The position numbers were made by a program, and so were the translations under genes. The notes under the pieces are model-generated. The model saw nothing but the letters and a program-made list of their open reading frames with translations, was not told the DNA's origin and did not search any database. Below, one piece after another: positions 22,520-32,905 of a stretch of DNA of 64,000 nucleotides. This stretch comes from Athripsodes cinereus. Lineage: Eukaryota > Arthropoda > Insecta > Trichoptera > Leptoceridae. Location: NCBI GenBank assembly GCA_947579605.1, contig OX388322.1, positions 6,758,001 to 6,822,000 of the forward strand, given 5' to 3'. Each line of letters starts with the position of its first letter. Within the stretch, counting starts at the first letter, position 1.

Positions 22520-22715
22520 ATATTTACAACCATCGCATCGTATGGCTGAAAACAAAACCGTACATATAGCTGCAAAGGAAGTACCAGTCGGTTCACGGCC
22601 CCGAGAAAGATCATCAAAAAGATGGAAAGACAGCTGGTCTTCAGCATCACAAGAGGCATCAACTTCTGAACAAACAGATCGATGATCTATAACACAAAAA
22701 AGAAGAAGAAGAAGA
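22520..22715 (+). pseudogene. Decayed LINE ORF2 C-terminus
   Basis: The plus frame reads RMAENKTVHIAAKEVPVGSR, a PRERSSKRWKDSW segment (a degraded RPRGRPKKRWKD) and a tail. It ends in an AGAAGAAGAAGAAGA purine tract at 22698-22714, a typical LINE 3' tail. Only the C-terminus survives. Confidence 0.55.
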
Positions 22716-22844
22716 TTTAAAAGCAAACGAAAAGGAGACAGAACATTATTTTTATTGGTCTACGAAGTATAAAATGTACATTGTGCCAACATGTACTCAA
22801 AGAGTTGATGATGACGAAAATGTTGAATAATTTCTTTCTTTGGC

Positions 22845-23100
22845 GCCATTTTACGATCCTTTGACCATCTCAAGAACACCGATGAAGTGGGCTGTTTTCA
22901 TTTTACTTCTAAAACTAGTGATGTTTAGAGTTGTTAAAAAATGGTGAACGTTGTTCATGAACTACGAAAGTGATCACTTTAGGCAACCTAGAGTCAATTC
23001 GTATGCGCTGGGACGCCTTTTTCACTTCTTCCAATTAGATATTGTAAAATCTTACATTGCGTAAACATGGTTCTCCCGAGATGTCTTATTGATTTTAACA
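22845..23100 (+). repeat. MITE-D family, copy 1
   Basis: This shares GGTGAACGTTGTTCA, AGTGATCAC, GAGTCAATTCGTA..GCG and GGACGCCTTTTTCACTTCTTCC with 29205-29530 and, inverted, with 32583-32905. The following AACATGGTTCTCC..GAGATGTCT matches the hairpin arms at 58013-58157. It is non-coding. Confidence 0.7.
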
Positions 23101-23589
23101 TGTCTTAAGAAAAAAATTCATACCACCCATTGATTTGTGAGAGAATTCATTCATTCTTCCTATGGTCGCTCACAACTTGACTTCCAAATTCCGCAGCCAC
23201 CGGATCGCGTCATCTGTAAGTGCGTGTAAATCCTGAAGTTCTCCTTGGAATGCATATGTGGGACACTCGTTTATCAGATGGTCGATAGTTTGTGAGAGAA
23301 AGAAATATATTTATGAACCTAGGTAGTAGGTATAAGTATTTCTCGTCTGTCAAATTTTAAATTAGGTAATTTCAATTCATGAATATTGTATGACTCACGA
23401 AATAAATACCGGTATCTGAAATAATTTTGTCTGATGAAAACAAATTCACATAATAAATAATAGATCCGATATCTCAGAACAGCAATAAAATATATCTAAC
23501 TGTACATGCAAATTGTGTATATTACAATTAATGTACTAATATAATGTGTCAAACTGTTTGTATATACAAATTTGTTGTGATTTATTGGT

Positions 23590-23870
23590 CTTATGTGAGC
23601 TGATCCGGTAGCCCACCAAAGTTTCTGGTATTCGGAATTGCATTGCGAAGTAGAAATGGAAATGGGCCGGACATGCGACATAGACAAGACGGTAGATGGA
23701 GTCAAAAATTATTGGATTAGAGACTAATGATGAAGAAGAAGGATATAGGGAGACAGTCGAAAGGATGTGAAAAGCGGTAGCAGAAGACAGTATTAATGAA
23801 GGCACTTTTTTCCAGCATTGGTACGCCAGGACTGAAGAACGAGGTCAAACTATTCACCCGTTCTTATTCC
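23590..23870 (+). pseudogene. LINE-D-like ORF2 fragment, decayed
   Basis: The plus strand at 23640-23720 reads IAKXKWKWAGHXRXRQDGRW-like residues (KWKWAGH is clear), then SKK-LLD, a GRQSKGCEKR segment and A-EDS. This is the RTE-type W-W-GH-R..R-DGRW motif followed by the basic GRP-RW-like segment. There are several stops and shifts. Confidence 0.55.
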
Positions 23871-24475
23871 AGGCATTCTAAATGGATACAGACTTATCTT
23901 TATGATTGAGTTGAGTTAATTAAGGCGGCTCAAGGAGGCATCCTGCAAGGTGTCTATCCTGTTTCATTATTTTTAAATTTACCTTTATCAGATAAATCTA
24001 AACAAAGTCATAAATTAATATCGAATCAAAACCGAATATCATAACCACCCGATAATTTCAAAAGAAACTATCTATATATTTTATGGCTATATAGTACTCA
24101 ATCTTATTACATTGTGCGAATACTATCATCGGAACAGTCCATCTAATGTAACGTAACGTATCATTATATTATTGTGTGTGTACCTCTGTACGGTGGGTCA
24201 GTATGAGAACATGAGAGTAATCACTCTAACTCGCCGGACCATTGTCTTGTACAATTGGGTTAGTGGGTTTTGGCGGCGGACTCTCACTACTATAATATTA
24301 TCCATGCAAATGATTAGATATACATATATACCGATTATTATTAGTAATAGTAAATACCATAGTGAATACTTATATTATTTTATTTCATTTTCTTTGCGTT
24401 TTGTTATTATTTTTATTTTTTATCACTTTACTCTTCATTTTGTCTATACATAGTGAGCTACAATCCATTGGATTG
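23871..24475. other. AT-rich DNA, nothing recognised
   Basis: No gene or element end recognised. Simple T-rich sequence dominates 24360-24450. Confidence 0.5.
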
Positions 24476-24665
24476 GTCTGCAACGAGTTTAGATTTTCTT
24501 CTCCATTCCTCCCTATTTTCAGCTAGTCTCTTTAGTTCTACGTATGTGCCACAGTTCATGTCCTTTTTCAATTGGTCCATATAAGTGTCTCTTGGTCGGC
24601 CTCTACCGTTTTTGCCATCGGTCTTGCCCTCTGCGATGGCGATAAGCAGGCCTGGGATGACGATA
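24470..24665 (-). pseudogene. LINE-E ORF2 C-terminus, copy 1
   Basis: The minus strand encodes GRGRPRDTYMDQLKKDMNCG, TYVELKRLAENREEWRRKS and LVADQSN, a LINE C-terminal segment (RPR-TY/W-DQ followed by EW-R). The upstream part is lost. It is homologous to 38035-38215. Confidence 0.65.
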
Positions 24666-25104
24666 AGCAGGCATTTTGTCTACCTATATCTTTCTTTTTA
24701 ATACATCGCGTCTCTTTATTTGCCGCACTATTCATGGTTTCTGAACTCTTATCGTATATTGTGTGGGCGGGCGTTCATTCGCCGATTACACCAATTCATT
24801 ATTATTAGTATTAATTAAAGATTATAATAATTATTTTCCACTATAAATTTGTTTTATTATTGCCAAAACGTTTTTACAATAATAATATATTGAATATAAA
24901 CAGCGCTTTTAATTGCAATAATAATTTTTAATAATGAATTTCCACACTGGTACACTTGAAAATATAGAATATTCAATAAATGTGTGATTTTTTGTCTTAT
25001 CAGGCAAGTGATCAACCAACACAATTAACCTACATTTTATTACTAAGATCTAGCTTATGCTACCAGGCTCATAAGATCCATGGTTCTCGATTGATTCTTT
25101 CGAG

Positions 25105-25215
25105 TCTACATGGGGAAAGACATCAGCAAAACTTTCTACCTTAAAAATGGACTACCTCAAGGATCTGTACTGGGACCGTTACTTTTCGATATATCCACTT
25201 CATGTATACCTTTGA
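25105..25215 (+). pseudogene. LINE reverse-transcriptase motif (Jockey-like)
   Basis: An open frame reads LKNGLPQGSVLGPLLFDIST, the classic G-PQGS-L-P-LF motif of Jockey/CR1-type reverse transcriptases. After about 25215 the homology stops, and the remaining codons to 25334 are unrelated-looking. The catalytic YADD is absent. Confidence 0.65.
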
Positions 25216-25339
25216 TTTTTAGAATGCATATTCACATTTTTATGGGGCTTTTTGTACAACCTAGAAGTTGCGAAGAAGATCGCCACGAAAACATCCAAAC
25301 AACTTTTGCACATCACGTACAAAAATATTCATAAACAAT

Positions 25340-25975
25340 TTTGAAAAAGTACTTAAGTATAGGTATGTCATTCATGTTTACAGAAAACAAATATTTGTAT
25401 CTTATTATTTTTGTGTACCATTTCGGCGTTTCCTTTATGTGGGGTAGTCAGAGAATTGATTATTTAGGTATACATTAAGGTTGTCATAAAAATTCAAAGA
25501 TTTGAAAATTTATTATTTAAAAGATCCTTGGAGTTTCTAGCTGCTCCGTGATGTCTTCAGCAAAGGAAAGATCTTTCACTATTTTCTCTAAGTTTTGGAG
25601 TGCCTAGTTTGGGGAAACCGAGGACTTTTAATATCACCGGCTATCCAAGTATGAAAATATTCATGAATCAAAATAATTGTTCTAGTCTTATGTATGATAT
25701 GAGTCTAGGTATGATACTTGACATTGTATTTTTCTTTTATACAAATAATATTAATCACAATATCAACAATTACAGCTAGATAGTGAAAGAATAATAATTA
25801 TCACAAATAATGTAATTTATAATAACACTTCTTTATATCATAAACAATTATAAAACGTAATAATAACATTGTTATATGTAATGTTTATATACCTTCATAA
25901 ATGTAACTACCATAATATTTATACCAACCTGGTCTTGGAACATACTTATTACCAGTGAAACATTTATATTAGAAA
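25340..25975. other. AT-rich DNA, nothing recognised
   Basis: No coding or repeat signature identified. Confidence 0.5.
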
Positions 25976-25982
25976 AATAAAT

Positions 25983-26040
25983 CAAATGATCTTCAACGTC
26001 GGGGGGATCCGACAAGGCACGTGAAGTAGAAGAAGAAAAG
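25983..26040 (+). pseudogene. LINE-C extreme 3' end
   Basis: ATCTTCAACGTCGGGGGGAT followed by CCGACAAGGCACGTGAAGTAGAAGAAG corresponds to the end of LINE-C at 46036-46080 (GTCAACGTCGGGGGGACCTG..ACACGGAGAGAAG). It encodes the terminal FNVGG and the purine tail. Confidence 0.65.
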
Positions 26041-26062
26041 AGAAAAATTAATAGCAGTGTAA

Positions 26063-26250
26063 ATCCATCTATCTATCTATACCATCACGGCATATCCCAC
26101 ATGTAAGTTTGCCAGCAGGCCAGCTGCATCTAATAAACATGCAAGCTTTCCTCTCCGTGCCAACAAAAAATTAAGACATTTAGGATGAGTGGCAATCCTC
26201 ATAGCTGAATTTAAGATGTAAAATGTCGTTATTTTATCGAACACCTACCT
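26063..26250 (-). repeat. R2rep copy, left part, interrupted by a TIR element
   Basis: On the minus strand this carries the R2rep blocks in order, ending in GTGATGGTATAGATAGATAG (the TATC-type repeat at 26063-26080 on the plus strand). It breaks off within the GGCAGGTGTTCGA block at about 26250. The rest resumes at 27949. Confidence 0.7.
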
Positions 26251-26539
26251 TGTAGGGGAGGGTTGGGCAAGACGGGGCCTTTAAGCTAAAATGTCAAAAA
26301 AACACATTTCTTTCCATAAATTCTTAAAAAAAAAGTTTATTGACACAAACTTTGATTTTTAATCTAGCAAATGAATCACATTAATGTAAAAATAAACATT
26401 AAAAAATAATAAATATGTTCAATTTAAAAGAAGCTTAATTATCCCGTCTTGCCCCACGGGTTGGGGCAAGACGGGGTAGTTAAGAATATTAATCAATTAA
26501 TTAAGTTATTAACCATATTTTTATCCGGTTAATAATCGA

Positions 26540-27630
26540 TTTTTTATCCGGAAAATACTGGCCGCGTATGGCATCCCGCCCAAGGTGGTAACCATGATCA
26601 AAGCCCTGCATATGGACTCTGAATGTTCTGCCAGAACATCAAGTGGTCCAACTGACACCTTCAGGATCACCACTGTAGTCCGGCAGGGCTGTGTATTGGC
26701 ACCTTTTATCTTTGCCATAATTATGGACTACCTGCTCAGAAAATCTATTCTGGGCCCTGGCGGTGTGCCTTTATCACAGCGTGAAAACAGTGAGACGTCT
26801 GTGGGAGTGCTGCACGATCTTGAATATGCGGATGATCTAGCCCTTTTTGATACATCTGTGGACGGATTACAGTGCAACGCTAATGCTCTTTATGAAAATT
26901 CCTTGCGCCTTGGCCTTCGTATCAACGCTGGTAAAACGGAGTACATATGTAATAGTACATGCACGAGTACTCACACCACACTAATGGTTGGTAATTCCCA
27001 AATATCTCAGGTTAGCAAATTCAGGTACCTGGGAGCAACCATAACGCCAGAGGGTGATCTCCGGTCGGAATTACCAATCCGCATAGGGGCAGCTAGTGGG
27101 GCTTTCAATAACATGAACAAAGTTTGGAAGGCGTTTGGACTCAGCATCAGGACAAAATGTCGCTTGTTCAATGCGTGCATCATCCCAATCCTTCTATATG
27201 GCTGTGAGTCTTGGCACTTAACCAAGGCTCAGGAGCGGAAGATACTAAGCTTTGAAAACAGGTGTCTTAGAGGGATTTTGGATGTTAAATGGTATGAACA
27301 TGTTACAAATGATGCTGTGCGCCGGCGCACCCAGCAGAGACCTGTAATCTCCGTAATACAGGAGAGACGATGGTCCTGGCTGGGACATGTTTTGAGAATG
27401 CCCAATGATAGTTGGCCAAAAAGAGCACTGTTTTTCCGTCCGCAGGGGTTCCGTCGGCCCGGGCGTCCCTCTTTCACAATACACCGTTCCTATGACAACG
27501 ATATCAGAGCGCAAGGAATGTCGTGAAAAGAGGTGACGCAATTGGCACAGAGACGCTCTGAATGGAGGAGGCTGGTTTCTGCCCTGTGCTCCCGAGAGGA
27601 GCGTTGAGGGCGATGATATGATATGATATG
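26540..27630 (+). mobile_element. LINE-F: 5'-truncated non-LTR insertion
   Basis: This is flanked by a 9-bp TSD, AATAATCGA, at 26531-26539 and 27631-27639. It ends with a GATATGATATGATATG tract, the LINE's microsatellite-like 3' tail. It lies inside the TIR element 26251-27948. Confidence 0.8.
26541..27607 (+). pseudogene. LINE-F reverse transcriptase and C-terminal domain (one internal stop)
   Basis: One frame runs from the truncation point to TGA at 27605-27607. A single stop (27524-27526, TGA where CGA/Arg would continue GMS-KEV) breaks it. Order: YGIPPKVVTMIKAL (from about 26558), RQGCVLAPFIFAIIMDYLL (RT motif), LEYADDLALF (catalytic Asp pair), GLRINAGKTEY, VSKFRYLGATITPEGDL, ILLYGCESWHLT, WSWLGHVLRMPNDSWPKRAL, GFRRPGRP and SEWRRLVSALCSREER. 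The N-terminal endonuclease and the start of RT are missing through 5' truncation. The stop is consistent with CpG decay. The clade is uncertain. Confidence 0.88.
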
Positions 27631-27639
27631 AATAATCGA

Positions 27640-27900
27640 ATATCTTCCCTTAAAATTCAATATTTGAATCTTGTTTATCAAATGTCAAACAATCTCAATC
27701 ACGATATTCTTCCTTCAATGACACTATCAACAAAATTAAGTAAAATAACGTGAAATATGCGAAAAACACGTTAAGTACCACAGCATCATGGAGCACGCAG
27801 CCACTGCTGATGTAACTTTGTTACTAGTGGGGGATCCGAAGAGAGCATCTAATGTCATCCAGCGTTCAGGGATACTCGGCACGGTTCCACTTTTATCGCA
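27640..27900. other. Interior of the TIR element, non-coding
   Basis: AT-rich, then (27788-27900) a somewhat GC-richer stretch with an 81-codon open frame from 27788 that I do not recognise. It belongs to the TIR element by position. Confidence 0.4.
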
Positions 27901-27948
27901 GTACCCCATCTTACCTCACTATCCCGTTTTGCCTCACCTTCCCCTACA

Positions 27949-28005
27949 CTCGAACACTTTTGGAAAAGGTAGGGACATCAATCCTATACTGGATGATCCC
28001 CGGCT
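27949..28005 (-). repeat. R2rep copy, right part after the interruption
   Basis: CTCGAACACTTTTGGAAAAGG, GGGACATCAATCC and CCCCGG align with the complement of the R2rep 5' part (compare ACACTCGAAGACTTATGTAA and GGGAGACCAATTC from 58849-58900). This would complete the copy begun at 26063-26250. The alignment is short and diverged. Confidence 0.45.
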
Positions 28006-28134
28006 TAAGTGTAAATCTGTTGTATTTTATTAAATTCTACTTTATGTCACATTCAGTAATAATTTTCCCCATGGAGATATCGAAATAAAATAAATCTCGT
28101 CTCTCCAATTTGTTGGGAGGTCTTGATTCTAATT

Positions 28135-28205
28135 ATTTGAGAACATAAGCGTTGAAACACAAATATGGTTCTCCAATTGAGATAATCTGATTGATTTTTA
28201 CATTT
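28135..28205 (+). repeat. MITE-D family, fragment
   Basis: TATGGTTCTCCAATTGAGAT followed by AATCTGATTGATTTTTACA resembles the ATGGTTCTCCAATCGAGGTT hairpin arm at 58120-58157. Very short. Confidence 0.45.
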
Positions 28206-28212
28206 AATATCT

Positions 28213-28345
28213 TCAATTCAGTGATGAAATATGCCAACCATCTTGAATTCCTTACTGCTTATGGCAAGGATAGAGCGATCTGTATGATTAAAACATGCAA
28301 TTAAACTATTGACTACTCTACTTGAAGGAAATGCCTACTTGGTGA
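28213..28345 (+). repeat. R2rep copy, diverged
   Basis: GTGATGAAATATGCCAACCAT, CTTGAATTCCTTA, AGAGCGATCTG, AACATGCAATTAA and a GACTACTCTACTTG..GAAATGCC end follow the R2rep order. Many substitutions. Confidence 0.6.
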
Positions 28346-28905
28346 AGGTAGAATGCTTTTCCCAAAATTTTTGAAAAGCATTAAGTATATAAGGAAGAAT
28401 TTAACATCATAAAATCCATGTTTTGTGATACGACTATATCCTATTCATTAAAACTGTGAAGAAACTCCATTCTTATGTTAATAAAGAAGTTCAAAGAACG
28501 ATACTAAAACTATCAAATACTTGCAATTTTCTTTATGTTGAAACTTAATTCACTAGATGAACATGAAACTAACATTTTCGATGTTAAAATTCGCGGTGTT
28601 ATCCGACAACGTGCAACAAACCACAAAATTGAATGACATGAGTTAGTATTTTAGAAAAAAGAAACAAGAGTAATATTCAAATTAAAAAGAGGAATAACGT
28701 CACAGCATCTCCTACAAGTTCAGTAGCCAATAAACTAACTTATACATGTAATAAACTATTCTTTTTTTCTTAAAATTATTGAATATCTTAAACTAAGATC
28801 TATAATTCTTATTTTGTTAACTCACAAATATTAGTGAAGATTCGACACAAAATAACGAATATCGCGTTTCGTTTTGATGCAGCTTGACATATTATTGCAT
28901 AACAC

Positions 28906-29589
28906 CAGAGTTGAGTACCGTTTAAAAAGAATTCAACTCAATTAATCGTTAAACCGATAACAAAAAAGTTAACATCATTAATCGTTACGACGCGCGACGG
29001 TAATTTTTTGGAAATATAAGTTATAATTAACTCACTTATAAAAAAGTAATGGAATTTATTAATTGCAAGTTAACGCAACAGTAAAAAATTGAGATTATTG
29101 ACAAACTTACGAAAAACTGACGAAAGGGACAAAATTTAAGAGTTAAAAAAAGAATCACAATTATAATGGTTATTATATTTTCTATTTTTTTTTACTGGAT
29201 TTGAGCACAACGCGCAAATGACAAAACCAATCAAACACCTCGATAAAGTAATTGAACATGATTATTCCGGCGCCATTTAGACGAGAGATATTGATCTATT
29301 CGAGATTCGAAATTTTAGAAGATCCCAAAAAAATGGTTGCTTTCATAGTTTGCATTAAAAGTTTCTCGGTTGCTGAACTTTATATCGTGACAGTGAAAAT
29401 GGCGGACCTGGTGAACGTTGTTCACGGACACCGAGAGTGATCACATAAGCCAGCCTAGAGCCGATTCGTAAGCGTTGGAACGCCTTTCAGACTTCTTCCG
29501 ATTAGATTTCTCCAATTTTCCAATCAAAATTTCTGATTCATTATAAAGTTTAACTCCGTTAATCGTTTCTCCGTTAATTCTCAACATCG
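28906..29589. mobile_element. Possible hAT-like TIR element with GTTAAT-type ends
   Basis: The left end CAGAGTTGAGTACC (28906), followed by AATTAATCGTTAAACC words, faces a right end ...GTTAATCGTTTCTCCGTTAA then TTCTCAAC (to about 29589). The design resembles 45444-46194. The right terminus is degraded and no TSD was found. It encloses MITE-D copy 2. Confidence 0.45.
29205..29530 (+). repeat. MITE-D family, copy 2
   Basis: This runs from AACGCGCAAATGACAAAACC through CCGGCGCCATTTAGACGAG, GGTGAACGTTGTTCACGGAC and CGCCTTTCAGACTTCTTCCG. Homologous blocks occur in inverted order at 32583-32905. It is non-coding and lies within 28906-29589. Confidence 0.75.
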
Positions 29590-29874
29590 TCTAAATATGC
29601 ATTGTGCTTTATGATTATTGTTGTTCTGTAAATAGTATTTATCACCCACGACATAAATCATTATTACATTGTACAGTGACTTTGCTAAACATACAGTCAT
29701 GTTACAATGTAATAAATAAACGAAAATTTTCATACAAATTTAACTAATAAATAATAATTTCAACGAATATTCATACATCACAGTGTAAACTTGTGAACTC
29801 GTCATAAATTATATAACTTTTTTTTACTCTTAAATTTTTACAAATCATCGTCACAGATTCAACGAATAATAATA

Positions 29875-30080
29875 TTTAAACGCGAAGATTCTCTTGCCTA
29901 GGAATTACGAGATCCCGGTTCTATTCTCGGTCAGGCAAAATGGAAAAAGTTTTTTTTAAATATACTGAGTCTGAGGGTTACATATATTTGCATTTAATGC
30001 ATTATAATCATGTATATGTTCCTATTAAAAATATATATATATTTTAATATGGGATTAGCTCAATACCGTGATTTTTTTAT
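29875..30080 (+). repeat. SINE2 copy (tRNA-like head)
   Basis: The head reads GCGAAGATTCTCTTGCCTAGG, ACGAGATCCCGGTTCTATTC (B-box-like) and TCGGTCAGGCA. A body containing GAGTCTGAGGGTTACATAT, AATGCATTATAATCATGTAT and ATGGGATTAGCTCAATACCG follows. It matches the better-preserved copy at 30575-30835 in order, so both are tRNA-derived SINEs. Confidence 0.6.
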
Positions 30081-30102
30081 ATATGTTGAAATTATGTGTT
30101 AT

Positions 30103-30199
30103 TTTATTTATTTATTTTATTCTTCTTGCACATCATCAATCACATAACAAAAACAAAAAACTGGTTACATAAGAAATAATGTGATGATATGCAGTGGTG

Positions 30200-30231
<32 letters not shown>

Positions 30232-30335
30232 CTTTTTGCACATCATCATTACATTACAGTGTTAACAAAATAATACAATTTTTTAAAAACTAGGACGATG
30301 TGCAGTGGCGAGATTATCACTTTATAGTGATTTCT
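30103..30335. repeat. Tandem pair of a LINE/SINE 3'-end-like repeat
   Basis: Two successive units (about 30105-30205 and 30207-30320) share a (TTTA)n tract, TTCTTNTTGCACATCATCA, ATTACA/CATAACA text and GATGATATGCAGTGGTGA or GACGATGTGCAGTGGCGA. The (ATTT)n plus TTTTTGCACAT text is reminiscent of CR1-type LINE 3' ends in insects. Confidence 0.6.
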
Positions 30336-30574
30336 TCCATCTAACCACGATAAGCTTTTTCAATTATAAACATTTTTTTGAAATCATGTATTGAACCATT
30401 TACTTATAAGTATGTACCTTATTCAAGTTTAACGTCAAATAGTTACTCACTAACTGTATGAACATACTGTAATCCAATCTATTGTGTATTCGTGATAGAG
30501 ACAAACCAACGTATGTAAGGGGAATATATTTATTATCTTAAACTTTGATTTCTTATCGTCGTCCGGTAAGTAAA

Positions 30575-30835
30575 CGTCGGCCGGTGTGGCGCGGAAGTAA
30601 CGCTCTTGCCTTGGAGTCACGAGGTCCCGGGCTCGATTCACGGCCAAGGCATAGTGAAGAATGACCTTTTTTCAAATTTTATTTTTATTTTTATTTTAAC
30701 AAATTGTCCTGGTTCTGGGTGTTACATGTAGGTTTATGTGTTCAATGCATTGTATACATATATGTGTATCCTCGCTTTAGTACCCATAATACAAGATTCA
30801 AATCTAAATTTGGGACTAGCTCGATCTGTGTGAAT
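30575..30835 (+). repeat. SINE2 copy with tRNA-like promoter head
   Basis: The head contains an A-box-like GTGTGGCGCGGAAGTAACGC and a B-box-like GGGCTCGATTCAC (30628-30641), in a tRNA-like arrangement. After a T/A-rich stretch the body reads GGTTCTGGGTGTTACATGTA, TTCAATGCATTGTATACATA, AGTACCCATAATACAAG and GGGACTAGCTCGATCTGTGT. The last phrases resemble CR1/Zenon-type LINE 3' ends, suggesting a SINE using LINE machinery. Confidence 0.7.
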
Positions 30836-31765
30836 TGTCAATGCATGTTATGTTATGAAATAATCAGATTTTCAATTCTGTCCCATGAAAAATATTTAGG
30901 TATCCAGGTTGTGTGGTATCATCTATTTATCTCATCAGATCCATTTTGCGGTTGTTTCATTCCCACGACATTCCTAAGGCTCTGATATCGTTTTATAATG
31001 AAAATGAAGTATACATTACAAACATAAATGTACCTATATATTCTATTCAATCAACACACCCATCCCTTGTTCAGTAAACATTGAAGAAATACCCACCTCC
31101 ACCCGGATATTTCACGAGTTGTGAACTCCTATTTATCCGCATAATTAAACCAAATTTGTCCTTATGGACGAGTCATTGGGCAGGCCTGAAGGGCCAACCG
31201 GCTAAAACCGCCATCATGGGGATCTTTTAAACAACACTCTCTCTCTTCAATGCCTCTTTTGAAAGTATGTTTACTAATGAAATGTAAAATAATAACAATT
31301 TAGTAAAAAGATACAGAACAGGACAAGAATAACACAAATTAAAAAAAAATAGAAATAATATCGAATAAATAAATACACTTTACTAATTGGTGAGTAACAG
31401 AACCGAGGTGAGGTGTCCATGCAGAAGCGTGCTAGGTAAACAGACAAAACAGATCTGTTAGTATTTTTCCAAATAAAATATTGTAGCTATGAGGTTGGTT
31501 CTCCACTTTATTACGGAGGATGCGGAGGTAAGTACTTGCATATATATGCGAGAGTAGCAGAGCTTTCAACGAACTGAGAAGTATTTGTATAAAAAGCCCG
31601 CATATTCAGTGCGCGTGCGGCGTATGGAGCAGAGCGGAGTATACCCTAAATATATATATACACTAACCTATGTACATAATATTATTATATATGACACTCC
31701 GCACCCTGCACAGGGAGACTATAAAGAAGCAAACTTTGGCGCATAACCCTCACTGTTCCGTGCAA
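30836..31765. other. No recognised gene
   Basis: A GC-richer stretch at 31140-31220 (GGCAGGCCTGAAGGGCCAAC, GCTAAAACCGCC) is unassigned. The phrase GGATATTTCACGAGTTGTGA then CTATTTATCCG (31108-31140) has a diverged relative at 18138-18172, so it is probably an old dispersed repeat. Confidence 0.4.
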
Positions 31766-31844
31766 TACAACCAGAGATGTAGAAACGGTGGCACATGAAA
31801 TGTTTTATAACAAATATATCAATCTATTGCCAACGGACCGATTG

Positions 31845-31990
31845 CTTGTGATTAACATGCAAGTTGTCCTCTCTTCGTCAAGACATTCAGGGTTTTAAAA
31901 CGTGATTGGGGAAAATACCTGCCTTTTACAGGACACAAAACTTACAGAAAAGATTGGAAGGCCTAATTCTTTACCGGAGATTTCACGGGA
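31845..31990 (-). repeat. R2rep copy, minus strand
   Basis: AACATGCAAGTTGTCCTCTC, AAGACATTCAGG, ATACCTGCCTTTTACAGGACA and GGCCTAATTCTTTACCGGAG match the complement of R2rep. The 3'-terminal block is missing. Confidence 0.6.
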
Positions 31991-32580
31991 CACGTAGTTA
32001 TTATTAAAACATCATTACAAAGCTACATTAAAAACTAAAAATAAAATTTCACCGGAAGGCAGAGTTGCCAAGTCTACATACTTTTGTTCCCATTCGGTAA
32101 TCTACAAACTTTTGTACTGAATCTACGTTCTTTTGGTGTTTTTAGTTCTTTGTTTAATATTAGTTCTCGAATGTACCACTTTCAAAAATTCAAATTCCTT
32201 TAGGTACCTTTTTTAAGAATTTGCGACTAGGGGGAAATCACTTAATTTTGAAAATTGAGGCCTAAAGAAAAGAAAGGTCTTGAGTTTTGAAATATTCTTT
32301 TTCTGTTTGATCTTAATCTTTTTCAAGATCTGAGTTGTTAACATTGCCGGAAGGGCAATTTCATTAGAAAATTATATATAGTCTTGATCAGAAATTAAAC
32401 TAAATGCTTTATAATATATGCTCTGCACATAGTTAAAAATAGGCAGACTGTATGAATACTTATACCAAAATGATGTATGATAATTATCGAAAAATGAAAT
32501 ATTAAGTGAATAAAAAAAACAATAAAAATCGTTTGAAGAACCATTTTGCATAATATTAGATTGTTTACAAAATCTTATCG
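31991..32580. other. AT-rich DNA, nothing recognised
   Basis: No gene or element signature. Confidence 0.5.
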
Positions 32581-32582
32581 AT

Positions 32583-32905
32583 GAAGTGAGAAAGGCGTCC
32601 CAACGCTTACGAATTGGCTCTAAACTGATTTAAGTGATCACTTTCGGTCTCCAATTCTATCACTGTTCCTGTCACGATTATTTACAGTTTTACTAATCAA
32701 GAAAAATCTTATGCAAACCATAGAACCATTTCTGAGATCTTATATTTCAAATCTCGAATGGATCAAGATCTCCCGTCTAAATGATGCCGGAACAATTAAC
32801 TTCAATACTTCATCGGCTGCTAGTTCAAACAATCATCAACAAATGTGTTCTGGTTCTCCAATAGAGATGTCCGATTAGTTTTGTCATCTGCGCGTTGTAC
32901 CCAAT
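32583..32905 (-). repeat. MITE-D family, copy 3 (minus strand)
   Basis: GAAGTGAGAAAGGCGTCCCA, ACGCTTACGAATTGGCTC, AGTGATCACTTTCGG, CTCCCGTCTAAATGATGCCGG, TGGTTCTCCAATAGAGATGT and TTTGTCATCTGCGCGTTG are the complement of copy 2, in reverse order. The copies define a family with an outer end GACAAAACCAATC. Confidence 0.75.

Larger units (their letters stand above)
26251..27948. mobile_element. TIR DNA element carrying a LINE insertion
   Basis: The left end TGTAGGGGAGGGTTGGGCAA (26251) and right end, complement TGTAGGGGAAGGTGAGGCAA (27948), are inverted repeats that continue with GACGGG/AACGGG and GATGGGGTA-type words. Similar GGGGCAAGACGGGGTA text recurs at 26462-26478. The element has no transposase. 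After removing the LINE it is about 600 bp. The TSD is not resolved because the host R2rep sequence resembles the terminus. Confidence 0.65.

Noticed and set aside
24172..24453. 93-codon open frame
   Set aside because: Low-complexity F/I/Y-rich translation typical of AT-rich non-coding DNA.
30600..30650. Possible genuine tRNA gene
   Set aside because: A and B boxes are present, but the acceptor and anticodon stems do not close as in a functional tRNA, and a SINE body follows; the related copy at 29875 confirms a SINE.
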